Assembly (NCBI RefSeq): GCF_000955975.1
Contig: NZ_JYJF01000069.1
Location: 1-38,551, forward strand
Length of the DNA: 38,551 nt
Direction: 5' to 3'
From: Saccharothrix sp. ST-888
GTDB lineage: Bacteria > Actinomycetota > Actinomycetes > Streptomycetales > Streptomycetaceae
Shown: positions 15,475 through 23,194 of the stretch, in pieces
How the letters are laid out: each line of letters starts with the position of its first letter
How positions within the stretch are numbered: the stretch's first letter is position 1
The notes under the pieces: generated by a model
Seen by the model: the letters and a program-made list of their open reading frames with translations, nothing else
Told to the model about the DNA's origin: nothing
Database searches by the model: none
Translations under genes and position numbers: made by a program

Positions 15475-16764
15475 GTGCTCACCAGATCCCCCCACGACGT
15501 CGTGGTGGTCGGCGCCGGAGTCGTCGGTGCCGCCTGCGCGTACTACGCCACGCTGGCCGGACTCTCCGCCGCGGTGGTCGACCGCGGTCCGGTCGCGGGC
15601 GGCACCACCGGCGCCGGCGAGGGCAACCTGCTGGTCTCCGACAAGGAGCCCGGCCCCGAACTCGACCTCGCCCTGCTCTCCACCCGGCTCTGGCGCGAGC
15701 TCGCCGAATCCGGGGACGGGTTCGGCGAGGCGATCGAGTACGAGCCCAAGGGCGGCCTGGTGGTCGCCTCGGGCCAGCCGGGGGCGGACGCGCTGCGCGC
15801 CTTCGCCGCCGCGCAGCGGGCCGCCGGGGTCGCGGCGGAGGAGATCGCGGGTGACCGCCTGCGCGAGCTGGAGCCGCACCTGGCTCCCGGACTGGCCGGC
15901 GGCTTCCACTACCCCCAGGACGCCCAGGTGCAGCCCGCCCTGGCGGCCGCCCGGCTGCTGCGGGCGGCCCGCCTGGCCGGGGCCGAAGTGCGCCTGGGCG
16001 AGACGGTGACCGCCGTCCGTACCGGTCGCGACGGATCCGTGCTCGGTCTCACCACCGACCGGGGGCGGATCGACGCCCCCGCCGTGGTCAACGCCGCCGG
16101 TACCTGGGGCGGCGCACTGGCCGAGCTCGCCGGGGTGGCGCTGCCCGTGCTGCCCAGGCGCGGTTTCGTCCTGGTCACCGAGCCGCTGCCGAGGATCGTC
16201 CGGCACAAGGTGTACGCCGCCGACTACGTCGCGGACGTCGCCAGCGGATCGGCCGGACTGCAGACCTCCGCCGTGGTCGAGGGGACGCCCGCCGGGCCGG
16301 TGCTGATCGGCGCCAGCCGGGAGCGGGTCGGGTTCGACCGGACGCTCTCGGTCGAGGTGCTGCGGAGGCTGGCCGGTCAGGCTGCCGCGCTGTTCCCGGT
16401 GCTCGCCGGGGTCACCGTCCAGCGGGCGTACCGGGGCTTCCGCCCGTATCTGCCGGACCACCTGCCCGCGATCGGGGCCGACCCCCGGCGGCCCGGCCTC
16501 TACCACGCCTGCGGCCACGAGGGCGCGGGCATCGGGCTGGCGCCCGCCACCGGTCTGCTGATCAGCCGTCAGCTGGTGGGCAAGCAGCCGGAGCTGGACC
16601 TGACCCCGTTCCGGGCCGACCGCTTCGCTGCGGCGCCGGACGGCGGACCGGGACAGGGGTCGGGGTCGGGGCAGGGCCGGGGTACGGCTTCGGGGCCGGA
16701 TTCCGGATCGGGGCGGGGGCCAGAGGCGGGTTCCGGTGTGGGGCAAGGGGAGCGGCGTGACTGA
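15475..16764 (+). CDS. FAD-dependent amino-acid dehydrogenase, DAO family (D-hydroxyproline dehydrogenase beta subunit)
   Basis: Catalytic flavoprotein of the D-amino-acid oxidase/glycine oxidase fold. Here it probably oxidises cis-4-hydroxy-D-proline to 1-pyrroline-4-hydroxy-2-carboxylate. 429 residues. FAD site VVVVGAGVVGAACAYY near the N-terminus, TGAGEGNLL after the first helix, NAAGTWGG in the middle, and the C-terminal substrate/FAD segment GLYHACGHEGAGIGLAPATG. The family part ends near 385. A tail of about 40 residues, almost only Gly, Ser, Gln and Pro, follows and is not typical. The next two genes encode a small 2Fe-2S protein and an HcnB-like subunit, matching the hetero-oligomeric D-hydroxyproline dehydrogenase known from Pseudomonas. 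Assignment to Hyp rests on the deaminase, epimerase and semialdehyde dehydrogenase downstream. Confidence 0.85.
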   Translation: MLTRSPHDVVVVGAGVVGAACAYYATLAGLSAAVVDRGPVAGGTTGAGEGNLLVSDKEPGPELDLALLSTRLWRELAESGDGFGEAIEYEPKGGLVVASGQPGADALRAFAAAQRAAGVAAEEIAGDRLRELEPHLAPGLAGGFHYPQDAQVQPALAAARLLRAARLAGAEVRLGETVTAVRTGRDGSVLGLTTDRGRIDAPAVVNAAGTWGGALAELAGVALPVLPRRGFVLVTEPLPRIVRHKVYAADYVADVASGSAGLQTSAVVEGTPAGPVLIGASRERVGFDRTLSVEVLRRLAGQAAALFPVLAGVTVQRAYRGFRPYLPDHLPAIGADPRRPGLYHACGHEGAGIGLAPATGLLISRQLVGKQPELDLTPFRADRFAAAPDGGPGQGSGSGQGRGTASGPDSGSGRGPEAGSGVGQGERRD

Positions 16765-16795
16765 TTCGGGTACCTCGTCGAGGATTGGAGGCAGC

Positions 16796-17110
16796 ATGCG
16801 CCGGACCCCTGCCGAGTTGGTCGGGGCGCAGCCAGCGGCCGCGTACACCATCGAGTTCGACGGTCGGGAGCTTCCCGCGCTCCCGGGCCGGAGTATTGCC
16901 GCCGTGCTCTGGGCGCAGGACATCCTGGCCTGGCGCACCACTCGGGTCGGGGGCCGACCACGTGGGGCGTTCTGCGGGATCGGGGTCTGCTTCGACTGCC
17001 TGGCCACCGTGAACGGGCGTCCCAACCAGCGCACTTGCCTGCTGCCCGCGCGGCCCGGCGACGTCGTCACCACCCAGGAGGGCCACGGCCGTGCCGACCT
17101 CGCAGTCTGA
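16796..17110 (+). CDS. 2Fe-2S subunit of the dehydrogenase (gamma subunit)
   Basis: 104-residue plant-type 2Fe-2S domain of the Fer2_4 type found in HcnA and in the N-terminus of sarcosine oxidase alpha. Cluster ligands are Cys60, Cys65, Cys68 and Cys81 (FCGIGVCFDC, then RTC). It would relay electrons between the flavin subunits. ATG 16796 is chosen for its GGAGG (16787-16791) at good spacing; GTG 16757, overlapping the previous stop, would add 13 residues and also has a GGGGAG upstream. The end overlaps the next gene by 20 bases, so the three subunits are translated together. Confidence 0.87.
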   Translation: MRRTPAELVGAQPAAAYTIEFDGRELPALPGRSIAAVLWAQDILAWRTTRVGGRPRGAFCGIGVCFDCLATVNGRPNQRTCLLPARPGDVVTTQEGHGRADLAV

Positions 17111-18569
17111 GCGGCCCGAGTCGCCCGAGTCGCCCGAGTCGCCCGAGTCGTCCGAAGCGCTCGGGCCGGTGGGCCGGGCCGGGGGTGAGGTCTACGACCT
17201 GGCCGTGGTCGGGGCCGGGCCGGCCGGGTTGGCCGCCGCCGTGACCGCCGCCGAGCTGGGGCTGCGCTGTGCGCTGGTGGATGCGGGCCCCCGGCCCGGG
17301 GGGCAGTACTACCGGCATCCGGCGCCCGGCCTGGGTGCCGCCCGTCCGGAGCGGCTGCACCACGGCTGGGCCGCCTTCGCCCGGCTCTCCGGCCGGCTCA
17401 AGGCGCACACCGGCGCCAGACGCCTCGACTACCTGACGGACCATCACATCTGGACGATGGAGCGCGGCGAGATCTGGCAGCTGCACGCCACCCTCGGCTC
17501 GGAGTGGACCGGAGCCGCCGGGCGTGCGGTCGTCCGGGCGCGGTCGGTGCTGCTCGCCACCGGCGCCTACGAGCGCCAACTGCCCTTCCCCGGCTGGACT
17601 CTGCCGGGCGTGGTCACGGCGGGCGGTGCGCAGGCGATGCTGAAGTCCGGCCTGGTGCTGCCCGGTCGGCGGATCGTGGTGGCGGGCAGCGGGCCGCTGC
17701 TGCTGGCCGCCGCCTCCTCGCTGGTGAGCGCCGGGGCCGAGGTCCCCGCCGTGGTAGAGGCGACCGACTATCTGCACTACGCCCGGAGCCTGGCCACGCT
17801 GGCCGCCAACCCGGCGAAGCTGGTCGAGGGCGCCCGGCACGGTGTGACCCTGCTCCGGCACGGCGTACGGCTGCGGCGTGGCAGTGCGGTGGTCGAGGCG
17901 CACGGTACCGACCGGGTGACGGCCGTGACCGTGGCCCGGCTGGACCGCGACTGGCGGCCGGTCCCCGGCACCGCGCGGCGGATCGCCTGCGATGCGCTGG
18001 CGGTCGGACACGGCCTGGTGCCGCAGATCGAGCTGGCCACCGAGCTCGGTGCCAGGATCCGCCGGACCCCCGACGGGACGGTCGCGCTGGCCGTGGACGA
18101 CGGACTGCGGACCAGCCTGCCCGGACTGTGGGCGGCCGGTGAGACCTGCGGCGTCGGAGGTGCCGATCTCGCCGTCGCCGAGGGTGAGTCGGCGGCCAGG
18201 GTGATCGCCGGCCGGCCGGTGCCGGCCGCGCTGCGGGCCTTCCGGCAGCGGCGGCGGGCCTTCGCCGAGCTGATGGCGGCCGCGCACCGGCCGGGCCCCG
18301 GCTGGCCGCAGTGGCTGCGCGCCGACACCGAGGTGTGCCGCTGCGAGGAGGTGCCGGCCGCGCGGATCCGGGAGGCGGTGACGGAGCTCGGCGCGGCGGA
18401 CGCCCGTACCGTCAAGCTGCTCACGAGGGCCGGGATGGGCTGGTGTCAGGGCCGGATGTGCGGACCTGCGGTGGCCTGTCTGTCGGGGGGCGGTCCGGCT
18501 CGGGCGGACAGCCGTCCGCTGGCCCGTCCGGTGCCGCTCGCGCAACTGGCCGACCTCGAACCGTCCTGA
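17091..18569 (+). CDS. NAD/FAD-type oxidoreductase with BFD-like 2Fe-2S domain (alpha subunit)
   Basis: 492-residue flavoprotein resembling HcnB and the alpha subunit of D-hydroxyproline dehydrogenase. After a 35-residue N-terminal extension rich in Glu-Ser-Pro repeats comes the dinucleotide motif VVGAGPAGLAAA, the LLATGAYERQLPFPGW segment, a second Rossmann motif VVAGSGPLLLAAAS, and a C-terminal BFD-like domain with Cys416, Cys418, Cys452 and Cys457 (CRCEE; WCQGRMC) for a second 2Fe-2S cluster. It likely passes electrons from the DAO subunit to an acceptor. The GTG at 17091 lies inside the previous gene; the start could be later, as the repeat region is not family sequence. Last gene of its operon; a hairpin follows. 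Confidence 0.87.
   Translation: MPTSQSERPESPESPESPESSEALGPVGRAGGEVYDLAVVGAGPAGLAAAVTAAELGLRCALVDAGPRPGGQYYRHPAPGLGAARPERLHHGWAAFARLSGRLKAHTGARRLDYLTDHHIWTMERGEIWQLHATLGSEWTGAAGRAVVRARSVLLATGAYERQLPFPGWTLPGVVTAGGAQAMLKSGLVLPGRRIVVAGSGPLLLAAASSLVSAGAEVPAVVEATDYLHYARSLATLAANPAKLVEGARHGVTLLRHGVRLRRGSAVVEAHGTDRVTAVTVARLDRDWRPVPGTARRIACDALAVGHGLVPQIELATELGARIRRTPDGTVALAVDDGLRTSLPGLWAAGETCGVGGADLAVAEGESAARVIAGRPVPAALRAFRQRRRAFAELMAAAHRPGPGWPQWLRADTEVCRCEEVPAARIREAVTELGAADARTVKLLTRAGMGWCQGRMCGPAVACLSGGGPARADSRPLARPVPLAQLADLEPS
17115..17150 (+). repeat. four tandem copies of a 9-bp unit inside the alpha-subunit gene
   Basis: CCCGAGTCG is repeated exactly four times, coding for a Pro-Glu-Ser repeat near the N-terminus. 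Being in frame, copy-number change would only alter the length of the leader. Confidence 0.9.
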
Positions 18570-18574
18570 GCCCG

Positions 18575-18617
18575 GGGTGTCCCCGTCCGGCCGGGAGCCG
18601 GCGGGACGGGGATGCCC
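18575..18617 (+). terminator. terminator after the dehydrogenase operon
   Basis: Stem of 14 pairs with two G-U pairs; the core TCCCCGTCC (18580-18588) pairs with GGACGGGGA (18604-18612), 15-base loop. It separates the dehydrogenase operon from the deaminase operon. Confidence 0.65.
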
Positions 18618-18695
18618 GGCGGCGCTGTGCACGGCTGCTCGCGGCAGATCCTCGCCCCCCGGGGTCCCGACCGCTGACCGCCTGCACGAAAGCCC

Positions 18696-18756
18696 TTGTG
18701 ACCGACTTGGGCTGCATATAAAATGTCACACCTCACTATTAGGGAGCTGTTGCCCC
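18696..18756 (+). promoter_or_regulatory. promoter and predicted GntR operator of the deaminase operon
   Basis: TTGTGA (18696-18701) and TAAAAT (18719-18724) are 17 bases apart in an AT-rich island. On the minus strand, 18729-18716 reads GTGACATTTTATAT, matching the element at 15459 and 24125. AGGGAG (18741-18746) is the ribosome site for the GTG at 18757. Confidence 0.6.
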
Positions 18757-19665
18757 GTGTCTCTCGCACTGCACGAGCCCGCCCGTCCCTGGCGCGGCAT
18801 CATGGTCGCCACCGCCCTGCCGCTGCGCGAAGACCTCTCCGTGGACTACGACGCCTACGCCGAGCACGTCCGCTGGCTGATCGACTCCGGCTGCGACGGT
18901 GTCGTCCCCAACGGTTCGCTCGGCGAGTACCAGACCCTCACCGACGCGGAGCGCGCCCGGGTGGTCACCACCGCCGTCGAGGCGGCGGGCGACGGCTCGC
19001 GGGTGATGCCCGGCGTCGCCGCGTACGGCAGCGCCGAGTCGCGCCGCTGGGCCGAGCAGGCCGCCGAGGCCGGTGCGGGTTCGGTCCTGCTGCTGCCGCC
19101 GAACGCCTTCCGTGCCGAGGCGGACGCCGTGCGCGCCCACTACGCCGAGGTGGCGCGGGTCGGTGTGCCGGTCGTCGCGTACAACAACCCGTACGACACC
19201 AAGGTGGACCTGGTCCCCGAGCTGCTCGCCCGGCTGCACGGCGAGGGCTCGATCGTGGCGGTCAAGGAGTTCAGCGGCGACGTCCGCCGGGCCTACGAGA
19301 TCGCCGAACTGGCGCCCGGCCTGGACCTGTTGATCGGCGCCGACGACGTGCTGCTGGAGCTGGCGCTGGCCGGTGCCGTCGGCTGGATCGCCGGCTACCC
19401 GAACGCGCTGCCGCAGGCGAGCGTCCGACTGTTCCGGGCCGCCGTCGCCGGCGACCTGGGGGCCGCCCTGCCGCTCTACCGGGCCCTGCACCCGCTGCTG
19501 CGCTGGGACTCCAGAACCGAGTTCGTCCAGGCCATCAAGCTGTCCATGGACATCGTCGGACGCCCCGGCGGCCGTACCCGTCCGCCGCGCCTGCCACTGG
19601 CACCGGAGATCGAGGCGGCCGTGCGGGCCGCCACCGAGAAGGCCGTCGCCGAGGGCCTCGACTGA
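18757..19665 (+). CDS. DHDPS-family lyase, probable 1-pyrroline-4-hydroxy-2-carboxylate deaminase
   Basis: Class I aldolase-fold enzyme predicted to deaminate and open 1-pyrroline-4-hydroxy-2-carboxylate to 2-oxoglutarate semialdehyde, the third step of the epimerase route for hydroxyproline. 302 residues. It has the family NGSLGEYQTLT substrate loop, the Tyr in VVAYNNPYD, and the Schiff-base Lys170 in IVAVKEFSG. Since the locus has no lysine-biosynthesis genes but contains the epimerase and semialdehyde dehydrogenase directly downstream, deaminase is preferred over DapA or another aldolase. The GTG at 18757 is chosen for AGGGAG ten bases upstream and for N-terminal family length. First gene of a six-gene run to 24123. 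Confidence 0.83.
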   Translation: MSLALHEPARPWRGIMVATALPLREDLSVDYDAYAEHVRWLIDSGCDGVVPNGSLGEYQTLTDAERARVVTTAVEAAGDGSRVMPGVAAYGSAESRRWAEQAAEAGAGSVLLLPPNAFRAEADAVRAHYAEVARVGVPVVAYNNPYDTKVDLVPELLARLHGEGSIVAVKEFSGDVRRAYEIAELAPGLDLLIGADDVLLELALAGAVGWIAGYPNALPQASVRLFRAAVAGDLGAALPLYRALHPLLRWDSRTEFVQAIKLSMDIVGRPGGRTRPPRLPLAPEIEAAVRAATEKAVAEGLD

Positions 19666-19699
19666 CCCGCCGTCAGCAGCGATTCCGAGGGAGCACCGC

Positions 19700-20704
19700 A
19701 TGCGCAGCCGTCATGTCTTCCATGCCGTCGACTCGCACACCGAGGGCATGCCGACCCGGGTGATCACCGGCGGGTTCGGCACCATCCCCGGCGCCACCAT
19801 GGCCGACCGCCGGATCCACTTCCAGCAGCACCTGGACCACTTCCGGACCCTGCTGATGTACGAGCCGCGCGGCCACGCCGCGATGAGCGGCGCGATCCTG
19901 CAGCCGCCCACCCGGCCGGACGCCGACTTCGGGGTGCTCTACATCGAGGTCTCGGGACTGCTGCCGATGTGCGGGCACGGCACCATCGGGGTGGCCACCG
20001 TGCTGGTCGAGACGGGAATGGTGCCGGTGGTGGAGCCGGTCACCACCGTCCGTCTCGACACCCCGGCCGGCCTGGTGGTGGCCGAGGTCCAGGTGCGGGA
20101 CGGGGCCGCGACGGCGGTCACCATCCGCAACGTCCCGTCGTTCTCGGTGGCGCTGGGGCGGAAGGCGGACGTGCCCGGCTACGGCACGGTGGCGTACGAC
20201 CTCGCGTACGGCGGCAACTTCTACGCCATCCTGCCGCTCGCCGAGCTCGGGCTGCCGTTCGAGCGGGCCCGCAAGCAGGAGATCCTGGACGCCGGGCTCG
20301 CGGTGATGGCCGCCGTCAACGCGGGCGACGACCGGCCGGTGCACCCCGAGGACCCGGGGATCCACGGCTGCCACCACGTGCAGCTGCTCGCGCCCGGTTC
20401 GACCGCCGAGCGCTCGCGGCACGCGATGGCCATCCACCCCGGGTGGTTCGACCGCTCGCCCTGCGGTACCGGCACCAGTGCGCGGATGGCCCAGCTGCAC
20501 GCGCGCGGTGAACTCCCGCTCGGCCGGGACTTCGTCAACGAGTCCTTCCTCGGCACCGGCTTCACCGGCCGCCTGGTCGAGGAGACCGAGGTGGCGGGCC
20601 GTCCCGCCGTCGTCCCGACCGTCACGGGGCGGGCCTGGATCACCGGCACCGCGCAGTACTTCCTCGATCCGAGCGACCCGTTTCCGGCGGGCTTCCTGCT
20701 CTGA
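19700..20704 (+). CDS. 4-hydroxyproline 2-epimerase (proline racemase family)
   Basis: Interconverts trans-4-hydroxy-L-proline and cis-4-hydroxy-D-proline without cofactor, the entry step of the pathway. 334 residues. Both catalytic Cys are present: Cys91 in PMCGHGTIG and Cys255 in RSPCGTGTSA, so the enzyme should epimerise rather than dehydrate. EPRGHAAMSGA is the substrate loop usual in 4-hydroxyproline epimerases. The ATG at 19700 has CGAGGGAG upstream. It lies 34 bases after the deaminase gene. Proline racemase itself is the alternative; the context argues for hydroxyproline. Confidence 0.88.
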   Translation: MRSRHVFHAVDSHTEGMPTRVITGGFGTIPGATMADRRIHFQQHLDHFRTLLMYEPRGHAAMSGAILQPPTRPDADFGVLYIEVSGLLPMCGHGTIGVATVLVETGMVPVVEPVTTVRLDTPAGLVVAEVQVRDGAATAVTIRNVPSFSVALGRKADVPGYGTVAYDLAYGGNFYAILPLAELGLPFERARKQEILDAGLAVMAAVNAGDDRPVHPEDPGIHGCHHVQLLAPGSTAERSRHAMAIHPGWFDRSPCGTGTSARMAQLHARGELPLGRDFVNESFLGTGFTGRLVEETEVAGRPAVVPTVTGRAWITGTAQYFLDPSDPFPAGFLL

Positions 20705-20759
20705 ACTCCCCGAGGGGCGACCGTCAGTACCAGTGGCAGTACGAGTGGAAGGCTCTGTT

Positions 20760-22139
20760 GTGACAGTCAGTTCCTACAGCCCCGCTGATCCGGGCGACCT
20801 GGTGGTCCGCGTCGAGGCGGCGGGGGCGGCCGGCACCGCCGCCGCCGTCGAGCGGGCGCGCGCCGCCCAGCCCGGGTGGCGGGGCGCCGGGGCGGCCGCG
20901 CGGTCCGCCGCTCTCACCCACGCCGCCGAGGCGGTCGAGGCGCACGCCGGCGAGCTGGCCGCGCTGATCGTCCGGGAGGTCGGCAAGCCGCTCGCCGAGG
21001 CCAGGGGTGAGGTGGCCAGGACCGCCGCGATCTGGCGCTACTACGCCCAGGCCCCGTACGCGCCTTCGGGTGCCGCGCACGAACCGGCGGCCGGGGAGGG
21101 GCTGTTGCTCACCCGGCGCCGTCCGTACGGGGTGGCCGGGCTGATCACCCCGTGGAACTTCCCGCTGGCCATTCCCACCTGGAAGGCCGCGCCCGCGCTG
21201 GCCGTCGGCAACACGGTGGTGCTCAAGCCCGCGCCCGAGGGCACGGCCTGCGCGCTGCGCCTGGCGGAACTGGCCGGCCTGCCGGCGGGCGTGCTGACGG
21301 TCGTGCCTGGCGGCGCGGCGGAGGGCGGAGCGCTGGTCGCGGCGGCCGATGTGGTTTCCTTCACCGGGTCGACCGCGGTCGGGCAGGCCGTGGTCGCGGC
21401 GGCCACCGGGCGCGGCATCCCGGTCCAGGCGGAGATGGGCGGTCTGAACGCGGCCGTCGTCCTGCCCGACGCGGACCTCGGCCAGGCCGCCGCCCACCTC
21501 GCCGCCGCCATCGCCGGTTACGCGGGCCAGAAGTGCACCGCCACCAGCCGGGTGATCGCCGTCGGCAGCGCGTACGAGCCGCTGGCCGAGGCGCTGGTCA
21601 AGGCGCTGGGCGCCACCCCGGCCGGCGATCCGGGCGATCCGGCGACGGTCTGCGGGCCGGTGATCGGCGAGGCCGCGCTGACCAGGCTGACCGGCGCGAT
21701 CGGCTCCGCGCGGGCGGCCGGGGCCGAGGTGCTGACCGGTGGCGCCCGGGTGGACCGCCCCGGGTGGTTCGTCGAACCGACCCTGCTCGCCGGAGTGCCG
21801 GCCGAACACCCGCTGCTGGTCGAGGAGTTCTTCGGGCCGGTGGCCGTCCTGCTGCCCGCCGCCTACCTGGACGAGGCGGTCGCGCTGGCCAACGGCACCC
21901 GGCACAGCCTGGCCGCCTCGGTGCACACCCGTGACCTGGACACCGCGCTGGCCGCTGCCGACCGCCTGGACGCCGGCATGATCCGGATCAACGCGCCGTC
22001 CAGCGGTGTGGACTTCCACCTGCCGTTCGGCGGCACGAAGTCGGCGAGCCACGGGGCACGGGAGCAGGGGCAGGCGGTGCTGGACTTCTTCACCGCCAGC
22101 CGTACGGTGACGCTGCTGCCGGCCGGGACGGCGCGGTGA
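20760..22139 (+). CDS. aldehyde dehydrogenase, probable 2-oxoglutarate semialdehyde dehydrogenase
   Basis: NAD(P)-dependent oxidation of 2,5-dioxopentanoate to 2-oxoglutarate, delivering hydroxyproline carbon to the TCA cycle. 459 residues, slightly shorter than typical ALDH. Visible motifs: TPWNFPLAIP with the Asn that stabilises the intermediate, LKPAPE for cofactor binding, SFTGSTAVG, general base Glu225 in QAEMGG, nucleophile Cys259 in GQKCTATSR, and EEFFGPV. The GTG at 20760 follows GGAAGG (20746-20751). The stop overlaps the next start as GTGA. Substrate inferred from the deaminase two genes upstream. Confidence 0.86.
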   Translation: MTVSSYSPADPGDLVVRVEAAGAAGTAAAVERARAAQPGWRGAGAAARSAALTHAAEAVEAHAGELAALIVREVGKPLAEARGEVARTAAIWRYYAQAPYAPSGAAHEPAAGEGLLLTRRRPYGVAGLITPWNFPLAIPTWKAAPALAVGNTVVLKPAPEGTACALRLAELAGLPAGVLTVVPGGAAEGGALVAAADVVSFTGSTAVGQAVVAAATGRGIPVQAEMGGLNAAVVLPDADLGQAAAHLAAAIAGYAGQKCTATSRVIAVGSAYEPLAEALVKALGATPAGDPGDPATVCGPVIGEAALTRLTGAIGSARAAGAEVLTGGARVDRPGWFVEPTLLAGVPAEHPLLVEEFFGPVAVLLPAAYLDEAVALANGTRHSLAASVHTRDLDTALAAADRLDAGMIRINAPSSGVDFHLPFGGTKSASHGAREQGQAVLDFFTASRTVTLLPAGTAR

Positions 22140-23194
22140 GCGGCCCGGCCGGGCAGGCGCCACCGGGGGACCGGGTGGTCGTCGAGGCGGTCGACTACCA
22201 CACGGCCGGGGAGCCGTTCCGGATCGTCACCGCCGGACTGCCGCCCGTCCCCGGGGACTCGGTCGCCGAGCGGCGGGCGGTGGCGATCGGCGCGGGCGGC
22301 AGCGCGACCTCGCCGCGGCCGAGCGCACTGGACCGCATCCGGCAGCTGCTCAGCCGCGAACCGCGCGGCCACGCCGGGATGTACGGGGGCTTCCTCGTCC
22401 CGCCCGACGACGACGGGGCCCAACTGGGCGTGCTCTTCTGGCACAAGGACGGCTACTCGACGGCCTGCGGCCACGGGACCATGGCGCTCGCCGCCTGGGC
22501 CGTGGACTGCGGACTGGTCGGCGCACCCGAGGACGGTACTGCCCGGGTCCGGATCGACGTCCCGTCCGGCCGGGTCACCGCGGCCGTCCACCGCAGCGGC
22601 GGCCGGACCACCGCGGTGGCGTTCCGCAACGTCCCGGCCCGGATCGGCGCCCGCAGGCTGCCGGTGGCCACCTCGCGCGGGCGGGTCGCGGTCGACCTCG
22701 TGCACGCGGGCGCCTGCTACGCCTCCGTCCGCGCCGCAGACCTCGGGATCGACGTCGGCACCGAGCAGCTGCCCGAACTCACCGCAGCCGGGCGGGAGAT
22801 CCGCGCCGCGCTCGCCGGGGAGCCCGCCGCCCGCCACCTCGCCGACCCCCGGCTGTCCGGCGTCTACGGGGTGATCCTGTACCAGGAGCTGCCCGACGGG
22901 CCGTCAGGTCCGAGCCAGCGCAGTGTCACCGTCTTCGCCGACGGCCAGGTCGACCGGTCCCCGTGCGGGTCCGGCAGCTCCGCCCGGCTGGCCCTGCTCG
23001 CCGCCGACGGCTTGCTTGCGCCCGGCGAGGAACTGCGGCACGAGTCCGTCATCGGTACGGTCTTCACCGGCCGCCTGCTCGGTGCGCACCCCGACGGCGT
23101 CCTCACCGAGATCACCGGCGCCACCCACCGCACCGGCGAGCACCGCTTCCTGCTCGACGGGGACGACCCGCTCGGCACGGGCTTCCTGCTGTGA
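22136..23194 (+). CDS. second proline-racemase-family enzyme, trans-3-hydroxy-L-proline dehydratase-like
   Basis: 352 residues. The overall sequence resembles trans-3-hydroxy-L-proline dehydratases (DYHTAGEPFRIV at the N-terminus; HKDGYSTACGHG; FADGQVDRSP). A dehydratase would form 1-pyrroline-2-carboxylate, the substrate of the reductase encoded next. However, both catalytic positions are Cys: Cys111 in STACGHG and Cys277 in RSPCGSG. The human dehydratase has Cys and Thr there, and Cys/Cys is the epimerase pattern. It may therefore be a 3-hydroxyproline epimerase, a bifunctional enzyme, or a dehydratase with unusual residues. GTG start overlaps the ALDH stop, and its own stop overlaps the next GTG. 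Confidence 0.75.
   Translation: MSGPAGQAPPGDRVVVEAVDYHTAGEPFRIVTAGLPPVPGDSVAERRAVAIGAGGSATSPRPSALDRIRQLLSREPRGHAGMYGGFLVPPDDDGAQLGVLFWHKDGYSTACGHGTMALAAWAVDCGLVGAPEDGTARVRIDVPSGRVTAAVHRSGGRTTAVAFRNVPARIGARRLPVATSRGRVAVDLVHAGACYASVRAADLGIDVGTEQLPELTAAGREIRAALAGEPAARHLADPRLSGVYGVILYQELPDGPSGPSQRSVTVFADGQVDRSPCGSGSSARLALLAADGLLAPGEELRHESVIGTVFTGRLLGAHPDGVLTEITGATHRTGEHRFLLDGDDPLGTGFLL

Noticed and set aside
11598..17073. Long minus-strand frames opposite pafBC, tatAC and the dehydrogenase genes
   Set aside because: Low-complexity shadow translations spanning several operons and terminators.
17115..17150. Short direct repeats as a possible CRISPR array
   Set aside because: Units are 9 bp with no spacers and lie in frame inside a gene; no cas genes are present.
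18757..19665. Dihydrodipicolinate synthase (DapA) for lysine synthesis
   Set aside because: Same fold and Lys, but the operon contains hydroxyproline epimerase and an aldehyde dehydrogenase and no other lysine genes.
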